Assembly (NCBI GenBank): GCA_944387065.1
Contig: CALXDM010000005.1
Span: 1-64,000 of the forward strand
Direction: 5' to 3'
Length of the DNA stretch: 64,000 bases
DNA from: an uncultured Oscillospiraceae bacterium
GTDB taxonomy: Bacteria > Bacillota > Clostridia > Oscillospirales > Oscillospiraceae
Shown: piece after piece, positions 34,754 through 43,124 of the stretch
Layout: each line of letters opens with the position of its first letter
Numbering within the stretch: the stretch's first letter is position 1
The notes under the pieces: model-generated
Database searches by the model: none
What the model saw: only the letters and a program-made list of their open reading frames with translations
What the model was told of the DNA's origin: nothing
Made by a program: the position numbers and the translations under genes

Positions 34754-35782
34754 ATGATGCGAGCGGAATTTGCCCGGCTGGAGCAGTCCCTGGCCCGGGT
34801 ACCCATGGGCTGCTTGGCCGTGGAGCGGCACGCCGGGGAGGACGGTCCCACCCCCTTCCCCTCCGGCCTACGCGCCCAAGTGGACGGCCGGGGGGCGGTG
34901 GGGGTCTACCAGCCCCTGCCCGGCGTACAGGTGTGCCTGTGGCGCTTTGCCGCCAGCCGGGTGGACTTCGCCCCTGCCGCGTCGGGCTCCGTCCTGGCGG
35001 TCACCCACTGCCGGCTGGGCCGGGTGGTGTGGGATCCGGAGGAGAACGCCCCAGGGGAGCTGGATGCGGGGGAGGTGGCCCTGGGCCATCTGGGCAAGGG
35101 TGGGATAGCCCTGCGCTTCCCCTTGGACGCTTTTCAAGGGGTGTCCATGCTGCTCAGCCCGGAGGCGCTGGAGCGGAGCTGTCCCCCGTTTCCCGGGCTG
35201 GACGGCGGGGTTCTGGAGCATCTCCCCCCTGATCACGGCGCCGCCACCCTTCCAGGCGACCCGGACGCGGCCTGCATCTTCGATCCCCTCTACCGCGCCC
35301 CGCCCGCCCACCTGTCCCCCCTGTGCGCGCTGAAGGCCCAGGAGCTGCTGCTGTGGCTGGCCCGGCAAGGCCCCAGCCTTGCCTCGCCCATCCCCTACCC
35401 CGCCCAGCAGGAACGGGTGATCCGGGAGATCCACCGCCTACTCACCACCCACCTGGACCGGCGCTTCACCATCCAAGAGCTCTCCCGGCGCTACCTCATC
35501 AACACCACCACCCTGAAGCAGCGCTTCAAAGCGGCGTATGGGCTACCCATCGCCGCCTATATGAAGCGCTACCGTGTCCGCCGGGCCGCCCAGCTGCTGC
35601 TGGAACCGGACGTGCGCATCGCCGATGTGGCCTCTCAGGTGGGCTATGGAACCCAGGGAAAGTTCACCCAGGCCTTCCAGGACGTGCTGGGCCAGTCCCC
35701 CTCCCAGTACCGCAGACAGCGCCTTGCCCGGCCCGGCCCACCCCCGGAGGATCCCTCCGTGGGGCCCAGCCCTTCATTTTGA
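34754..35782 (+). CDS. AraC family transcriptional regulator
   Basis: A 342-aa regulator. The last 100 or so residues are a double helix-turn-helix AraC domain (FTIQELSRRYLINTTTLKQRFK; AAQLLLEPDVRIADVASQVGYG; the closing GQSPSQYRR). The N-terminal 200 residues form an unidentified sensor domain. AGAGGAGG precedes the ATG. It lies between the ArsR repressor and the ZIP transporter, in line with the crpA-like siderophore/metal AraC regulators of Firmicutes, but its ligand is unknown. Confidence 0.88.
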   Translation: MMRAEFARLEQSLARVPMGCLAVERHAGEDGPTPFPSGLRAQVDGRGAVGVYQPLPGVQVCLWRFAASRVDFAPAASGSVLAVTHCRLGRVVWDPEENAPGELDAGEVALGHLGKGGIALRFPLDAFQGVSMLLSPEALERSCPPFPGLDGGVLEHLPPDHGAATLPGDPDAACIFDPLYRAPPAHLSPLCALKAQELLLWLARQGPSLASPIPYPAQQERVIREIHRLLTTHLDRRFTIQELSRRYLINTTTLKQRFKAAYGLPIAAYMKRYRVRRAAQLLLEPDVRIADVASQVGYGTQGKFTQAFQDVLGQSPSQYRRQRLARPGPPPEDPSVGPSPSF

Positions 35783-35798
35783 CAAAGGAGCGTCCCCT

Positions 35799-36590
35799 AT
35801 GGCACAGACTTTAACCTTTCTCATCTTGCTCACCCTGCTCACCGGCGTGGGCGGACTCGCCCTGGGCGGCGGCCTGGCCGCCCTGCTCCGCCGGGAGTCC
35901 TCCCGGGCCACCGGCCTGCTGCTCTCCTTCACCGCAGGGCTGATGCTGTGTATCGTGTCCTTTGACATGGTGCCCCATGCCATGGAGGCCACCGGGGCGG
36001 ACTATCTGCCTCCCCTCTTTCTGGTGGCCGGATTTGCCCTCACCTTCCTGCTCAACGCCTGGATTGACAAGAGCGCCCACCACAGCCACGGACATGGCTC
36101 CCACCACTGCGCCTGCGGCCGCCATGACCTGCACACCGCCGGCATCGTGCTGGCCGCGGCGGTGGCCCTGCACAATATGCCCGTGGGCATGGCCGTGGGC
36201 ACCACCGTGGCCGCCCACGGCATCTGCTGGGCCAGCACCCTCTCCGCCGTCACCATCGGGCTGCACAACATCCCGGAGGGGATGAGCATCGCCCTCCCCC
36301 TACTCCATGACGGAAGCAAGGTCCGCGGCGCGGTGGGGGTGGCCGCCCTCAGCGGGTTGCCCACCGTGGCCGGCGCCCTGGTGGGCTACTTCATCGGCGG
36401 CCACACCCCTATGGCCCTGTCCATCCTGATGAGCATCGCCGGAGGAGCCATGCTCTATGTGGTCTTCTTCGAGCTGCTGCCCGAGGCTGGCCGTCAATGG
36501 CGTTCCCGCTGGACCGTCCTGGCCACCGTGGTGGGCTTTGCCCTGGGTGTGCTGCTCCTGCTCACCCCCGGCCACAGCCACGCCCATTGA
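35799..36590 (+). CDS. ZIP family divalent metal transporter
   Basis: Imports zinc or related metals. The 263-aa protein has about eight hydrophobic segments, a His-rich loop (SAHHSHGHGSHHCACGRHD) near residue 95, and the two metal-binding helices with LHNMPVGMAVG and LHNIPEGMSIA. AAAGGAG precedes the ATG at 35799. It follows the AraC gene by 16 nt. Opposite direction of transport to the ATPase upstream suggests a balanced metal homeostasis locus. Confidence 0.93.
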   Translation: MAQTLTFLILLTLLTGVGGLALGGGLAALLRRESSRATGLLLSFTAGLMLCIVSFDMVPHAMEATGADYLPPLFLVAGFALTFLLNAWIDKSAHHSHGHGSHHCACGRHDLHTAGIVLAAAVALHNMPVGMAVGTTVAAHGICWASTLSAVTIGLHNIPEGMSIALPLLHDGSKVRGAVGVAALSGLPTVAGALVGYFIGGHTPMALSILMSIAGGAMLYVVFFELLPEAGRQWRSRWTVLATVVGFALGVLLLLTPGHSHAH

Positions 36591-36594
36591 GCAC

Positions 36595-36630
36595 AAAAAA
36601 CCAGCGGCAGGGGAAACGCCCCCGCCGCTG
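36595..36630 (-). terminator. Terminator of the minus-strand membrane protein gene
   Basis: CAGCGGC/GCCGCTG and GGGG/CCCC helices with one internal mismatch, followed on the minus strand by TTTTTT. Confidence 0.75.
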
Positions 36631-36638
36631 ATACGATT

Positions 36639-36664
36639 GGCCCGCCCCTGCAGGGGCGGGCCTT
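36639..36664 (+). terminator. Terminator after zip
   Basis: GGCCCGCCCCTG meets its complement CAGGGGCGGGCC with no loop (so the central bases open), followed by TTT. Confidence 0.6.
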
Positions 36665-36666
36665 TC

Positions 36667-37443
36667 TCACATCAGTTTTACAGTGAAGAACACCGCCTGG
36701 CAAAACAGCCAGCCAATCAGGCCAAAGATGAGGTAGAGCGCCGCCGACGTGCCCAGCACCAGTCCGGCCGCCAGCGCTGCCGCCACAATCCCGCAGGTGA
36801 CCCAGGTGCTCACATAGTGGGAGCGCACCGGCATCAGCCGCCTGCCGCCCAGCACCCCGCCCGACTGCCGCAGCCGCCAGCACAGCGCTGCGGCCCCGGC
36901 CAGCACCATCCAGACCACGAGGAAACATCCTACGACCGCCCCGGGATGGCTGGGATAGTAAGCCCGATGGAGCCATAGCGCCGCGATCCCGCCTCCAGTA
37001 AGGACCGTGTTGACAAAGAAAGAGCGCTGGTAGAGGAAGTAGACCAGGATGAGCCCCGCCCCGATGGCCGGCAGCACCAGCAGCACCCGCACCCCTTCAT
37101 CATAGAAGTGGTAAGCCACCCAGGACACTGCCAGCAGGAAGATGGCCGCTCCAGTCAGGATCCTTGAGCGCAGCACACCCTTGCCCCGCCGGGCCGCCTG
37201 CACCGCCCACACCGCGGCTGCCGCCGCCAGCGCGATGCCCAGGAAGCGGTACACCCGGAAAAACAGGAGCAGCCCCTGGGCCACCGACACCCGCCAGGCC
37301 GCACCGGTGATGTCCACATAAAAATACTTGACAAGCAGGACAACCAGCTCCGCCACCACCGCGACCAGCAGCCAGAGCAGCATCCGGTGAAAGGCCGCGT
37401 CCTCCGCCTGGCGGCGTTTGCTCTGCTGTTCCTTGTCGGTCAT
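36667..37443 (-). CDS. Hypothetical multi-pass membrane protein
   Basis: Unrecognised 258-aa protein. After a charged N-terminus (MTDKEQQSKRRQAED) there are about seven hydrophobic helices, mostly Ala/Leu/Val, with a basic spacer (QAARRGKGVLRSR) near residue 95. ATG at 37443 lies 9 nt after AAGGA; TTG at 37464 would add seven residues but lacks spacing. It has its own promoter and terminator, so it is a single-gene unit. Confidence 0.7.
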   Translation of the reverse strand: MTDKEQQSKRRQAEDAAFHRMLLWLLVAVVAELVVLLVKYFYVDITGAAWRVSVAQGLLLFFRVYRFLGIALAAAAAVWAVQAARRGKGVLRSRILTGAAIFLLAVSWVAYHFYDEGVRVLLVLPAIGAGLILVYFLYQRSFFVNTVLTGGGIAALWLHRAYYPSHPGAVVGCFLVVWMVLAGAAALCWRLRQSGGVLGGRRLMPVRSHYVSTWVTCGIVAAALAAGLVLGTSAALYLIFGLIGWLFCQAVFFTVKLM

Positions 37444-37518
37444 TCTCATCATTCCTTTTTTCAATCATCGGGCAAAATCCCGCGGCCGCAGCGCGGCAGC
37501 TGCAGAAAAGCATGATAT

Positions 37519-37547
37519 AGTATAGCAGAAATCCCCGCCCTTTGCAA
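37519..37547 (-). promoter_or_regulatory. Promoter of the 258-aa membrane protein gene
   Basis: The minus strand reads TTGCAA (37547-37542), 17 bp, TATACT (37524-37519). Confidence 0.65.
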
Positions 37548-37598
37548 CCAGAAAACCTCCCGTCCGACCCTGCCGCCCGGGAATTGCCCGGTTTCCCC

Positions 37599-37627
37599 TT
37601 GCTCCTTTTCCCATCCCGGCCTATAAT
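37599..37627 (+). promoter_or_regulatory. Promoter of cdd
   Basis: TTGCTC, 17 bp, TATAAT, with the start codon 34 nt after the -10. Confidence 0.75.
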
Positions 37628-37660
37628 AGGGTCAGCCAAACGGAAAGGATGCTGAGCGCA

Positions 37661-38068
37661 ATGCTGTCAGACAAAGAGTTAGTGGACCTTGCCTTCCAGA
37701 TGCTGGAGCGTTCCTATGTCCCCTATTCCAAGTTCCCCGTGGGCGCCGCCTTGGTGTGCTCTGACGGAACCGTATTCACCGGCTGCAATGTGGAGAACGC
37801 CGCCTACGGTTCCACCATCTGCGCCGAGCGCACCGCCCTGGTCAAGGCGGTGAGCGAAGGGCGCCGGGATGATCTGGAGCGCATCGCCGTCGTGGGTAAC
37901 AGCGCCGACTACTGCTGGCCCTGCGGGGCCTGCCGGCAAATGCTCTATGAGTTCAACCCCAACCTTACGGTGCTGGTGGCCCGGGCCGACCGGCAGTTTG
38001 TCTCTTTCCCGCTGCATGAGCTGCTGCCCCACGGGTTCGGCCCCAAGGCGCTGACCCAGGCCGAATAG
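37661..38068 (+). CDS. cdd: Cytidine deaminase
   Basis: Deaminates cytidine and deoxycytidine to uridines (pyrimidine salvage). The 135-aa protein has SKFPVGAALVCSDG, NVENAAYGSTICAERTA with the first zinc Cys and catalytic Glu (CAER), and the second zinc pair PCGACRQ; the small tetrameric class. ATG at 37661 is preferred over the one at 37649, which sits directly on the ribosome-binding site AAAGG. Confidence 0.96.
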   Translation: MLSDKELVDLAFQMLERSYVPYSKFPVGAALVCSDGTVFTGCNVENAAYGSTICAERTALVKAVSEGRRDDLERIAVVGNSADYCWPCGACRQMLYEFNPNLTVLVARADRQFVSFPLHELLPHGFGPKALTQAE

Positions 38069-38181
38069 CCGTCGCAGCCTGGCCGGTCAGCGTTGATTTT
38101 TGTCAAAACATCAAAACTTTCCAGCATTTCTTCCCTGCCCCCGCACAAACTATCCCCGTGGAGGCAAGGAGGTTTTCAACC

Positions 38182-38397
38182 ATGTTTTTGGATAAATTGG
38201 CCCTGACTTTGGCCGTCATTGGCGGCCTGAACTGGGGCGCCATCGGTCTGTTCAACTTTGACCTGGTGGCCTTCCTCTGCGGTGGCTCCGGGACCTGGCT
38301 GGCCCGCATCATCTATACGGTGGTGGGCATCGCCGCCCTGTGGTGCATCACGCTGCTGTTCCGCAGTGAGCGCGCCCCCCGCAGCAGCCACGCATAA
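38182..38397 (+). CDS. DUF378 family small membrane protein
   Basis: A 71-aa protein with two membrane helices and the family pattern LALTLAVIGGLNWGAIGLFNFDLVAFL and ARIIYTVVGIAAL. Function unknown; DUF378 proteins are common in Firmicutes. AAGGAGG precedes ATG 38182. A terminator follows. Confidence 0.9.
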   Translation: MFLDKLALTLAVIGGLNWGAIGLFNFDLVAFLCGGSGTWLARIIYTVVGIAALWCITLLFRSERAPRSSHA

Positions 38398-38404
38398 GCC
38401 CCAT

Positions 38405-38442
38405 ACCGGCGCAAGGGAAATCCCTTGCGCCGGTCTATTTTT
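38405..38442 (+). terminator. Terminator after the DUF378 gene
   Basis: ACCGGCGCAAGGGA pairs with TCCCTTGCGCCGGT (14 bp), then CTATTTTT. Confidence 0.85.
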
Positions 38443-38446
38443 CGGC

Positions 38447-38908
38447 CTATTTTAACCACGCACTCAGCTTGCCCGACTCCACTTCCACCACGCCATAGCC
38501 CGGCCGCTCCCGCACGCCGCCCGCCGTTCCCGGGTTGAACAGCCAGGGCCCAGCCCCCGCCGGCAGGTTCAATCCCTGGTGGGTGTGGCCAAAGCAGACC
38601 ATATCCACCCCCGCCTGCCGCCCGGCGGCCATCAGCCCATCCAAGCCCGACTTTGCCCTTTGCAGATGGCCGTGCACCAGCAGAAAGCGCGCCCCCTCCA
38701 CCTCCACGAGCAGCTCATCCGGCCCCGCCTCCCAGTCGCAGTTGCCCCGCAGCACATCCATGGGAAGGCTTGGATATCGGCCGGCCAGGGCCTGTCCATC
38801 CCGCAGGTTGTCCCCCAGGAAGAACACCCGGTCAGGACGCTCCCGCTCCACAGCCGCGGCCATCCGGCCCACCTGTCCATGGGAGTCTGAAAAAATTGCG
38901 ATCTTCAC
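38447..38908 (-). CDS. YfcE/MJ0936-type metallophosphoesterase
   Basis: A 153-aa calcineurin-like phosphoesterase with all metal motifs: FSDSHG, FLGDN, RGNCD, LVHGH and CFGHTHQG. Substrate unknown; relatives hydrolyse phosphodiesters. GTG at 38908 follows AAAGGGTGA and gives VKIAIFSDSHG. In many Clostridia this gene follows rph-rdgB, but here it is separate, some 9 kb from them. Confidence 0.9.
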   Translation of the reverse strand: MKIAIFSDSHGQVGRMAAAVERERPDRVFFLGDNLRDGQALAGRYPSLPMDVLRGNCDWEAGPDELLVEVEGARFLLVHGHLQRAKSGLDGLMAAGRQAGVDMVCFGHTHQGLNLPAGAGPWLFNPGTAGGVRERPGYGVVEVESGKLSAWLK

Positions 38909-38912
38909 AGGG

Positions 38913-38941
38913 TTCACCCTTTCCCGCTTGCTACATATACT
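38913..38941 (+). promoter_or_regulatory. Possible promoter of the three small genes 38991-40003
   Basis: TTCACC, 17 bp, TATACT, 50 nt before the first ATG. The -35 is weak. Confidence 0.45.
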
Positions 38942-38990
38942 GGGACAGGAAACCCCACCCGGGGTTTCATCGGAAACGGAGGGAATTGCC

Positions 38991-39254
38991 ATGCCAGGCT
39001 TCGATTCACTGCGCAACGACCCCCAGGCCTCCCGGCTACTGGGCGACTCGGCCAAGCTGGAACAGCTCAAGGACGCGCCGGAGACCCAAAAACTCTTTGA
39101 CATGCTCCGCCAAGGGACCGGGGGCGAGCTGGAGCAGGCTGCCGGCAAGGCCGCCAAAGGGGATACCGGACAGCTGATGGGCGCCATCCGCCGGCTGATG
39201 GCCGACCCGGAGGGAGCCCAGCTGATCCAGAAGATGAAGGAGAAACTGAAATAA
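38991..39254 (+). CDS. Small helical hypothetical protein (87 aa)
   Basis: Unrecognised. A hydrophilic helical protein with repeated MADPEGAQLIQKMK / NDPQASRLLGD-like turns, rich in Ala, Gln, Leu and Gly, with no membrane segment. ATG at 38991 follows GGAGGGAA. First of three co-directional small genes with the same composition; the second begins 28 nt on. Confidence 0.65.
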   Translation: MPGFDSLRNDPQASRLLGDSAKLEQLKDAPETQKLFDMLRQGTGGELEQAAGKAAKGDTGQLMGAIRRLMADPEGAQLIQKMKEKLK

Positions 39255-39282
39255 CAACAGCTCTGGAGGGGAGGGGCGTGGC

Positions 39283-39696
39283 GTGAGTGAACTGGAGGAA
39301 AAGCTGGAGGGGATCCTGAGCAATCCCAAGGCCATGGAGCAGATCTTCTCCCTGGCCCAGTCCCTGGGGAAAGGCTCCGCCTCCGCCCCGCCCCCCGCCG
39401 GCGATCCCCCGCCCCAACGGGAGACGCCCCCCGCCCCGGCCGCCGAGCCAGAGGGCGGCGGCCTGCTGGGCGCCCTGAGCCAGGTGGACCCCCGCCTGAT
39501 CTCCGGGGCAGTCCAGCTGATGAGCCGGTACAACAGCCAGGACGACGGCCGGGTGGCCCTGCTCCACGCCCTGCGCCCCTTTGTCAAGGAGCGCCGCTAC
39601 GCCCGGCTGGACCAGGCCATCCAGATCGCCAAGCTCTCTCGGCTGATCCGGATGGGGCTGGAGCTGCTGCGCCCAAGGGAGGATCCCCATGTATAA
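39283..39696 (+). CDS. Hypothetical protein with Pro-rich linker (137 aa)
   Basis: Unrecognised. The N-terminus (ELEEKLEGILSNPKAMEQIF) resembles the helical repeats of the preceding 87-aa protein. It is followed by a Pro/Ala-rich linker (residues 33-56) and a helical C-terminal domain (LISGAVQLMSRYNSQDDGRV, LRPFVKERRYARLDQAIQIA). GTG at 39283 follows GGAGGGGAGG. Its last 8 nt overlap the next gene. Confidence 0.65.
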   Translation: MSELEEKLEGILSNPKAMEQIFSLAQSLGKGSASAPPPAGDPPPQRETPPAPAAEPEGGGLLGALSQVDPRLISGAVQLMSRYNSQDDGRVALLHALRPFVKERRYARLDQAIQIAKLSRLIRMGLELLRPREDPHV

Positions 39697-40003
39697 CCAC
39701 TATCAGGGAAACCCAGAGTTCATCGTCCTGGACGCCGAGCCGGAGGACACCCGGGATCAGGCCCAGCCCGAACCTCAGCCAGCCCAGGCCCCAACCTCCG
39801 GCCACTCCCCCGTACTGGGCGAGCTCACCGGCAGCCTGGGCCAGCTGCTGGGCGGTTTGCGCAAGCACTTCTCCCTGGAGCGGCTGGACACCGGGGACAT
39901 CCTGCTGGTGCTGATCATCCTCTTCCTCTACCTGGAGGGGGATAACCTGGAGCTGGTGATCACCCTTGGGCTGATGCTGCTGCTGGGCCTGGGGGAGGAT
40001 TGA
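39689..40003 (+). CDS. Hypothetical membrane-anchored protein (104 aa)
   Basis: Unrecognised. An acidic, Pro/Gln-rich N-terminal half (residues 10-40) leads to a hydrophobic C-terminus of one or two helices (ILLVLIILFLYLEGDNLELVITLGLMLLLGL). It overlaps the preceding gene by 8 nt, so the set 38991-39283-39689 probably forms one complex at the membrane. Its stop TGA abuts the stop of the convergent gene at 40004. Confidence 0.65.
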   Translation: MYNHYQGNPEFIVLDAEPEDTRDQAQPEPQPAQAPTSGHSPVLGELTGSLGQLLGGLRKHFSLERLDTGDILLVLIILFLYLEGDNLELVITLGLMLLLGLGED

Positions 40004-40756
40004 TCACTCCCGGGGCGACGTCCCGTCAGGCAGGACAAACCAGTCCCCTGTCCCGGACAGGGGGCTGGTGAGCTGGCGGGAGCTCATCTCGTACACCACC
40101 TGCCCCTCCGACTCGGTCTGGGCAGCGATGAGCAGGCCGCTGTTCACCGAGATCCAATACCGGTATAGGTAGCCCAGCTGCTCGTGCTCAAACTCCACAT
40201 AGATGCAGTCCTGCCCGTCCCGCTCCACATAGCCTGCTTGGGTAATCCCGGCCGGATCCAGCGCCAGCACGTCCTCATAGGTGGGCAGGCGCTGGGCCAG
40301 GTCGGCACTCTGATCGCCGGCGGGGGCCCGGTAAACCTGGTCCTGGCCGTCATACCACAGCCAGAGCTGCCCGTCGCCCACAAGGGAGCACTCCACCAAG
40401 CCGGAGGGCAAGGTGGTCTCGGTGCGCACCCAGCCGCCCTCCACCCAGACCTGGGCGGCGATGGAGCCCACCGCCTCCCCATCCTCCAGGTAGGTCGCCG
40501 AAACGCTCCGGCTGTAACTCTCATACCGGCTCAGGCTGGAAATGGCCAGCTGGACAGTCTGAGGCGTGATCTCCACCGGGATGCCCCCAGCCGCCGGATC
40601 TCCGGTGGCCTGTCCCGGGGTGGAAGAGGCGTTCAGTCCAGGCGCCTCCAGCTCCGGGGTCTGGATGAACAGGTTCAGCCCAAAGCTATACAGCACCGCC
40701 ACCAGCACCACGCAGGCGATGAGCACCGCCAGGATGGTCCGCTTTCTCTCCTCCAA
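40004..40756 (-). CDS. Hypothetical membrane-anchored protein (250 aa)
   Basis: Unrecognised. After KRT comes one hydrophobic segment (residues 7-29, ILAVLIACVVLVAVLYSFGLNLF), then an extracytoplasmic domain of about 215 residues, rich in beta structure (WVEGGWVRTETTLPSGLVEC; YLYRYWISVNSGLLIAAQTE). The fold recalls LolA/LppX-like outer-surface carriers but this is only an impression. TTG at 40756 follows GGGGGGAG; the longer ORF to 40918 runs into wecB and is rejected. Last gene of the long minus-strand run. Confidence 0.7.
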   Translation of the reverse strand: MEERKRTILAVLIACVVLVAVLYSFGLNLFIQTPELEAPGLNASSTPGQATGDPAAGGIPVEITPQTVQLAISSLSRYESYSRSVSATYLEDGEAVGSIAAQVWVEGGWVRTETTLPSGLVECSLVGDGQLWLWYDGQDQVYRAPAGDQSADLAQRLPTYEDVLALDPAGITQAGYVERDGQDCIYVEFEHEQLGYLYRYWISVNSGLLIAAQTESEGQVVYEMSSRQLTSPLSGTGDWFVLPDGTSPRE

Positions 40757-40790
40757 ATCACTCCCCCCTCTCCACGCTGGACAGCAGCCT

Positions 40791-41966
40791 TCAGCCCTGG
40801 CCGGAAAAGGCCGCCGGCGGCTGGGGCAGCCGCCCAAAGGCATAGGCGATGGCGTCGGCGATCCGGCGGCAGGCCCGTCCATCCCCATAGGGGTTGACTG
40901 CATGGGCCATCTGGCCATAGGCCGACGGGGATTCCAGAAGCTCTGCGCTCAGCTCCAGGATCCGCCCGGTCTCCACCCCCGCGATCTTCACCGTGCCCGC
41001 CTCCACCGCCTCGGGCCGCTCCGTCTCCCGGCGCAGGACAAGCACCGGCTTGCCCAGGGCGGGAGCCTCCTCCTGCAGGCCGCCCGAGTCGGTCATCACC
41101 AGGTAGCTGCGGGCCATCAGGTTGTGCATCTCGTCCGCCGCCAAGGGTGGGATCAGATGCACGTTGTCCAGCCCATCCAGATGGCGGTGGGCGGCCTGCT
41201 GCACCACGGGGGACAGGTGCACTGGATAGATCAGCTCCACCTGGCGGGGATAACGCCGGGCCAGCTGGGCCAGGGCCGAGAGAATCTGCTCCATGGGCTG
41301 GCCGTAGTTCTCTCGCCGGTGGCAGGTCACCAGCACCACCTTCCGGCCCTCATAGTCAATCTGATTGAGGATCTCAGTTGTAAAATGATAGTCCTTTACC
41401 ACTGTTGTTTGCAAAGCGTCAATCACCGTGTTCCCGGTGACATATACCCCTTGGGTGATCCCCTCCCGGGCCAGGTTGTCCCGGTTGGAGGGGGTGGGGC
41501 AAAAGTGCAGCGTGGCCAGGCGGCCCACCAGGGAGCGGTTGAGCTCCTCTGGAAAGGGGGCGTACCGGTCTCCGGTGCGCAGCCCGGCCTCCACATGGCC
41601 CACGGCGATCTTCTGATAAAAGGCGGCCAGCGCCCCGGCAAAGGTGGTGGAGGTATCCCCATGGACTAGCACCAGGTCTGGCCTGGCCTGCTCCAGCACC
41701 CCCTCCAGGCCCAGCAGGCACTTGCTGGTGATGGTGGACAGGCTCTGCCGCGGCTCCATGATGTCCAGGTCAAACTGAGGCCGGAGCTGGAAGATGTCCA
41801 AAACCCCGTCCAGCATCTGCCGGTGCTGGGCGGTGACGCAGCAGCAGGTTTCAAACTCCTTCCGCCCCTCCAGCTCCTTGACCAGGGGGGCCATCTTGAT
41901 GGCCTCCGGCCGGGTACCAAAGATGGCCATCACCTTGATTGCCCCCTCAGCGCTCAGACGGACCAT
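40791..41966 (-). CDS. wecB: UDP-N-acetylglucosamine 2-epimerase (non-hydrolysing)
   Basis: Converts UDP-GlcNAc to UDP-ManNAc. The 391-aa product has IFGTRPEAIKMAPLV, HGDTSTTFAGALAAFY, HVEAGLRTGDRYAPFPEE, TCHRRENYGQPM and TDSGGLQEEAP, all typical of WecB/MnaA. ATG at 41966 follows GGAGGGG with 6-nt spacing and overlaps the upstream gene by 20 nt; GTG at 41933 is a possible alternative. With the TagO/WecA-type gene just upstream it points to a GlcNAc-ManNAc linkage unit of a wall polymer. Confidence 0.95.
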   Translation of the reverse strand: MVRLSAEGAIKVMAIFGTRPEAIKMAPLVKELEGRKEFETCCCVTAQHRQMLDGVLDIFQLRPQFDLDIMEPRQSLSTITSKCLLGLEGVLEQARPDLVLVHGDTSTTFAGALAAFYQKIAVGHVEAGLRTGDRYAPFPEELNRSLVGRLATLHFCPTPSNRDNLAREGITQGVYVTGNTVIDALQTTVVKDYHFTTEILNQIDYEGRKVVLVTCHRRENYGQPMEQILSALAQLARRYPRQVELIYPVHLSPVVQQAAHRHLDGLDNVHLIPPLAADEMHNLMARSYLVMTDSGGLQEEAPALGKPVLVLRRETERPEAVEAGTVKIAGVETGRILELSAELLESPSAYGQMAHAVNPYGDGRACRRIADAIAYAFGRLPQPPAAFSGQG

Positions 41967-43101
41967 GCTCTTCCTCCCCTCCCTCGTCCTTCCCCTCTGT
42001 TGGCTGGCCGGGCCGAGCGCCCCCCGTGTGCCCCGCCACCAGCACCCGCCAGGCCAGCAGCGCGGCCAGGGCCGCCGCCGCCAAAAAGATCATGGCCCGC
42101 AGCGCCCCGCTGGTGGTGAGCACCACCGCGGACAGCCCCAGGATGGCGGAAATCACATAGAGCATCCCCACCGCCTGCTTCTGGGACAGGCCCATGTCGA
42201 TCAGCCGGTGATGGACGTGGCTGCGGTCTGGACGCATGGGGCTTTGCCCCTTGGACAGCCGGCGGATCACGGCAAAGCACACGTCGAAGATGGGCAGGCC
42301 CAGCACCAGGAATGGGGCCACAAAGGAGATGATGGTGTACATCTTGAACATCCCCTGGATGGACATATTGGCCATGATGAAGCCCAGGAAAGTGGCCCCT
42401 GTGTCCCCCATGAAGATCTTGGCCGGATTGAAGTTATAGGGCAGAAACCCAATGCAGGCCCCCACCAGGGCGCCCATGATCATGGCCACGTTCAGCTCGC
42501 TGACCAGCAGGGCAATGACCAGCATGGTGGCCGAGCTGATGGTGGACACCCCGCAGGCCAGCCCGTCCAGCCCGTCGATGAGGTTGACCGCGTTGGTGAT
42601 GGCCACCACCCAGACCACCGAAAGGACGATGGCCAGCCAGTCCTCCAGCACCCAGACCGGGTTGTCGCTGAGCAGGTTGGGGTTGGACAGGATGCGGATC
42701 TGGTTGCCCGCCAGCACGGATACCAGCGCCGCGGCAATCTGCACCACAAACTTCAGCTTGGCCGGCAGGGCGTGGATGTCGTCAAACACCCCCAGCACCA
42801 CGATGATCACCGCCCCCAGCAGCATCCCCCGCTCCTCTCCATTCAGCGGCACCATCAGCACCACCGCGAACATGAAGCCCAGGAAGATGGCCAGCCCACC
42901 CAGGCGGGGAATGGGTCGGTTGTGCATCCTCCGGTTGTCCTTTGGCACGTCGATGGCCCCCACCTTTACCGAGAAGGCCTTGACCAGCGGGGTGAGCACA
43001 CAGGCCATCACCGCCGCCAGCAGCAGGGTGAGCAGGATCATGCCCACGCTGCCCATATCCAGCGCCTGGCCCGGCTGTGCAATCGTCGCTATATTTGGCA
43101 T
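41947..43101 (-). CDS. tagO: Undecaprenyl-phosphate GlcNAc-1-phosphate transferase (TagO/WecA family)
   Basis: Starts a lipid-linked wall polymer by moving GlcNAc-1-P onto undecaprenyl phosphate. The 384-aa protein has about eleven membrane helices, VLGVFDDIHALPAKLKF, NAVNLIDGLDGLACGV, IFMGDTGATFLGF and the cytosolic HVHHRLIDMGLS, as in TagO/WecA. The C-terminal 40 residues are a Gly/Glu-rich cytoplasmic tail. It overlaps wecB by 20 nt. Confidence 0.93.
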   Translation of the reverse strand: MPNIATIAQPGQALDMGSVGMILLTLLLAAVMACVLTPLVKAFSVKVGAIDVPKDNRRMHNRPIPRLGGLAIFLGFMFAVVLMVPLNGEERGMLLGAVIIVVLGVFDDIHALPAKLKFVVQIAAALVSVLAGNQIRILSNPNLLSDNPVWVLEDWLAIVLSVVWVVAITNAVNLIDGLDGLACGVSTISSATMLVIALLVSELNVAMIMGALVGACIGFLPYNFNPAKIFMGDTGATFLGFIMANMSIQGMFKMYTIISFVAPFLVLGLPIFDVCFAVIRRLSKGQSPMRPDRSHVHHRLIDMGLSQKQAVGMLYVISAILGLSAVVLTTSGALRAMIFLAAAALAALLAWRVLVAGHTGGARPGQPTEGKDEGGEEEHGPSER

Positions 43102-43124
43102 CTCACCGCAGCTCCTCTCTCGGC

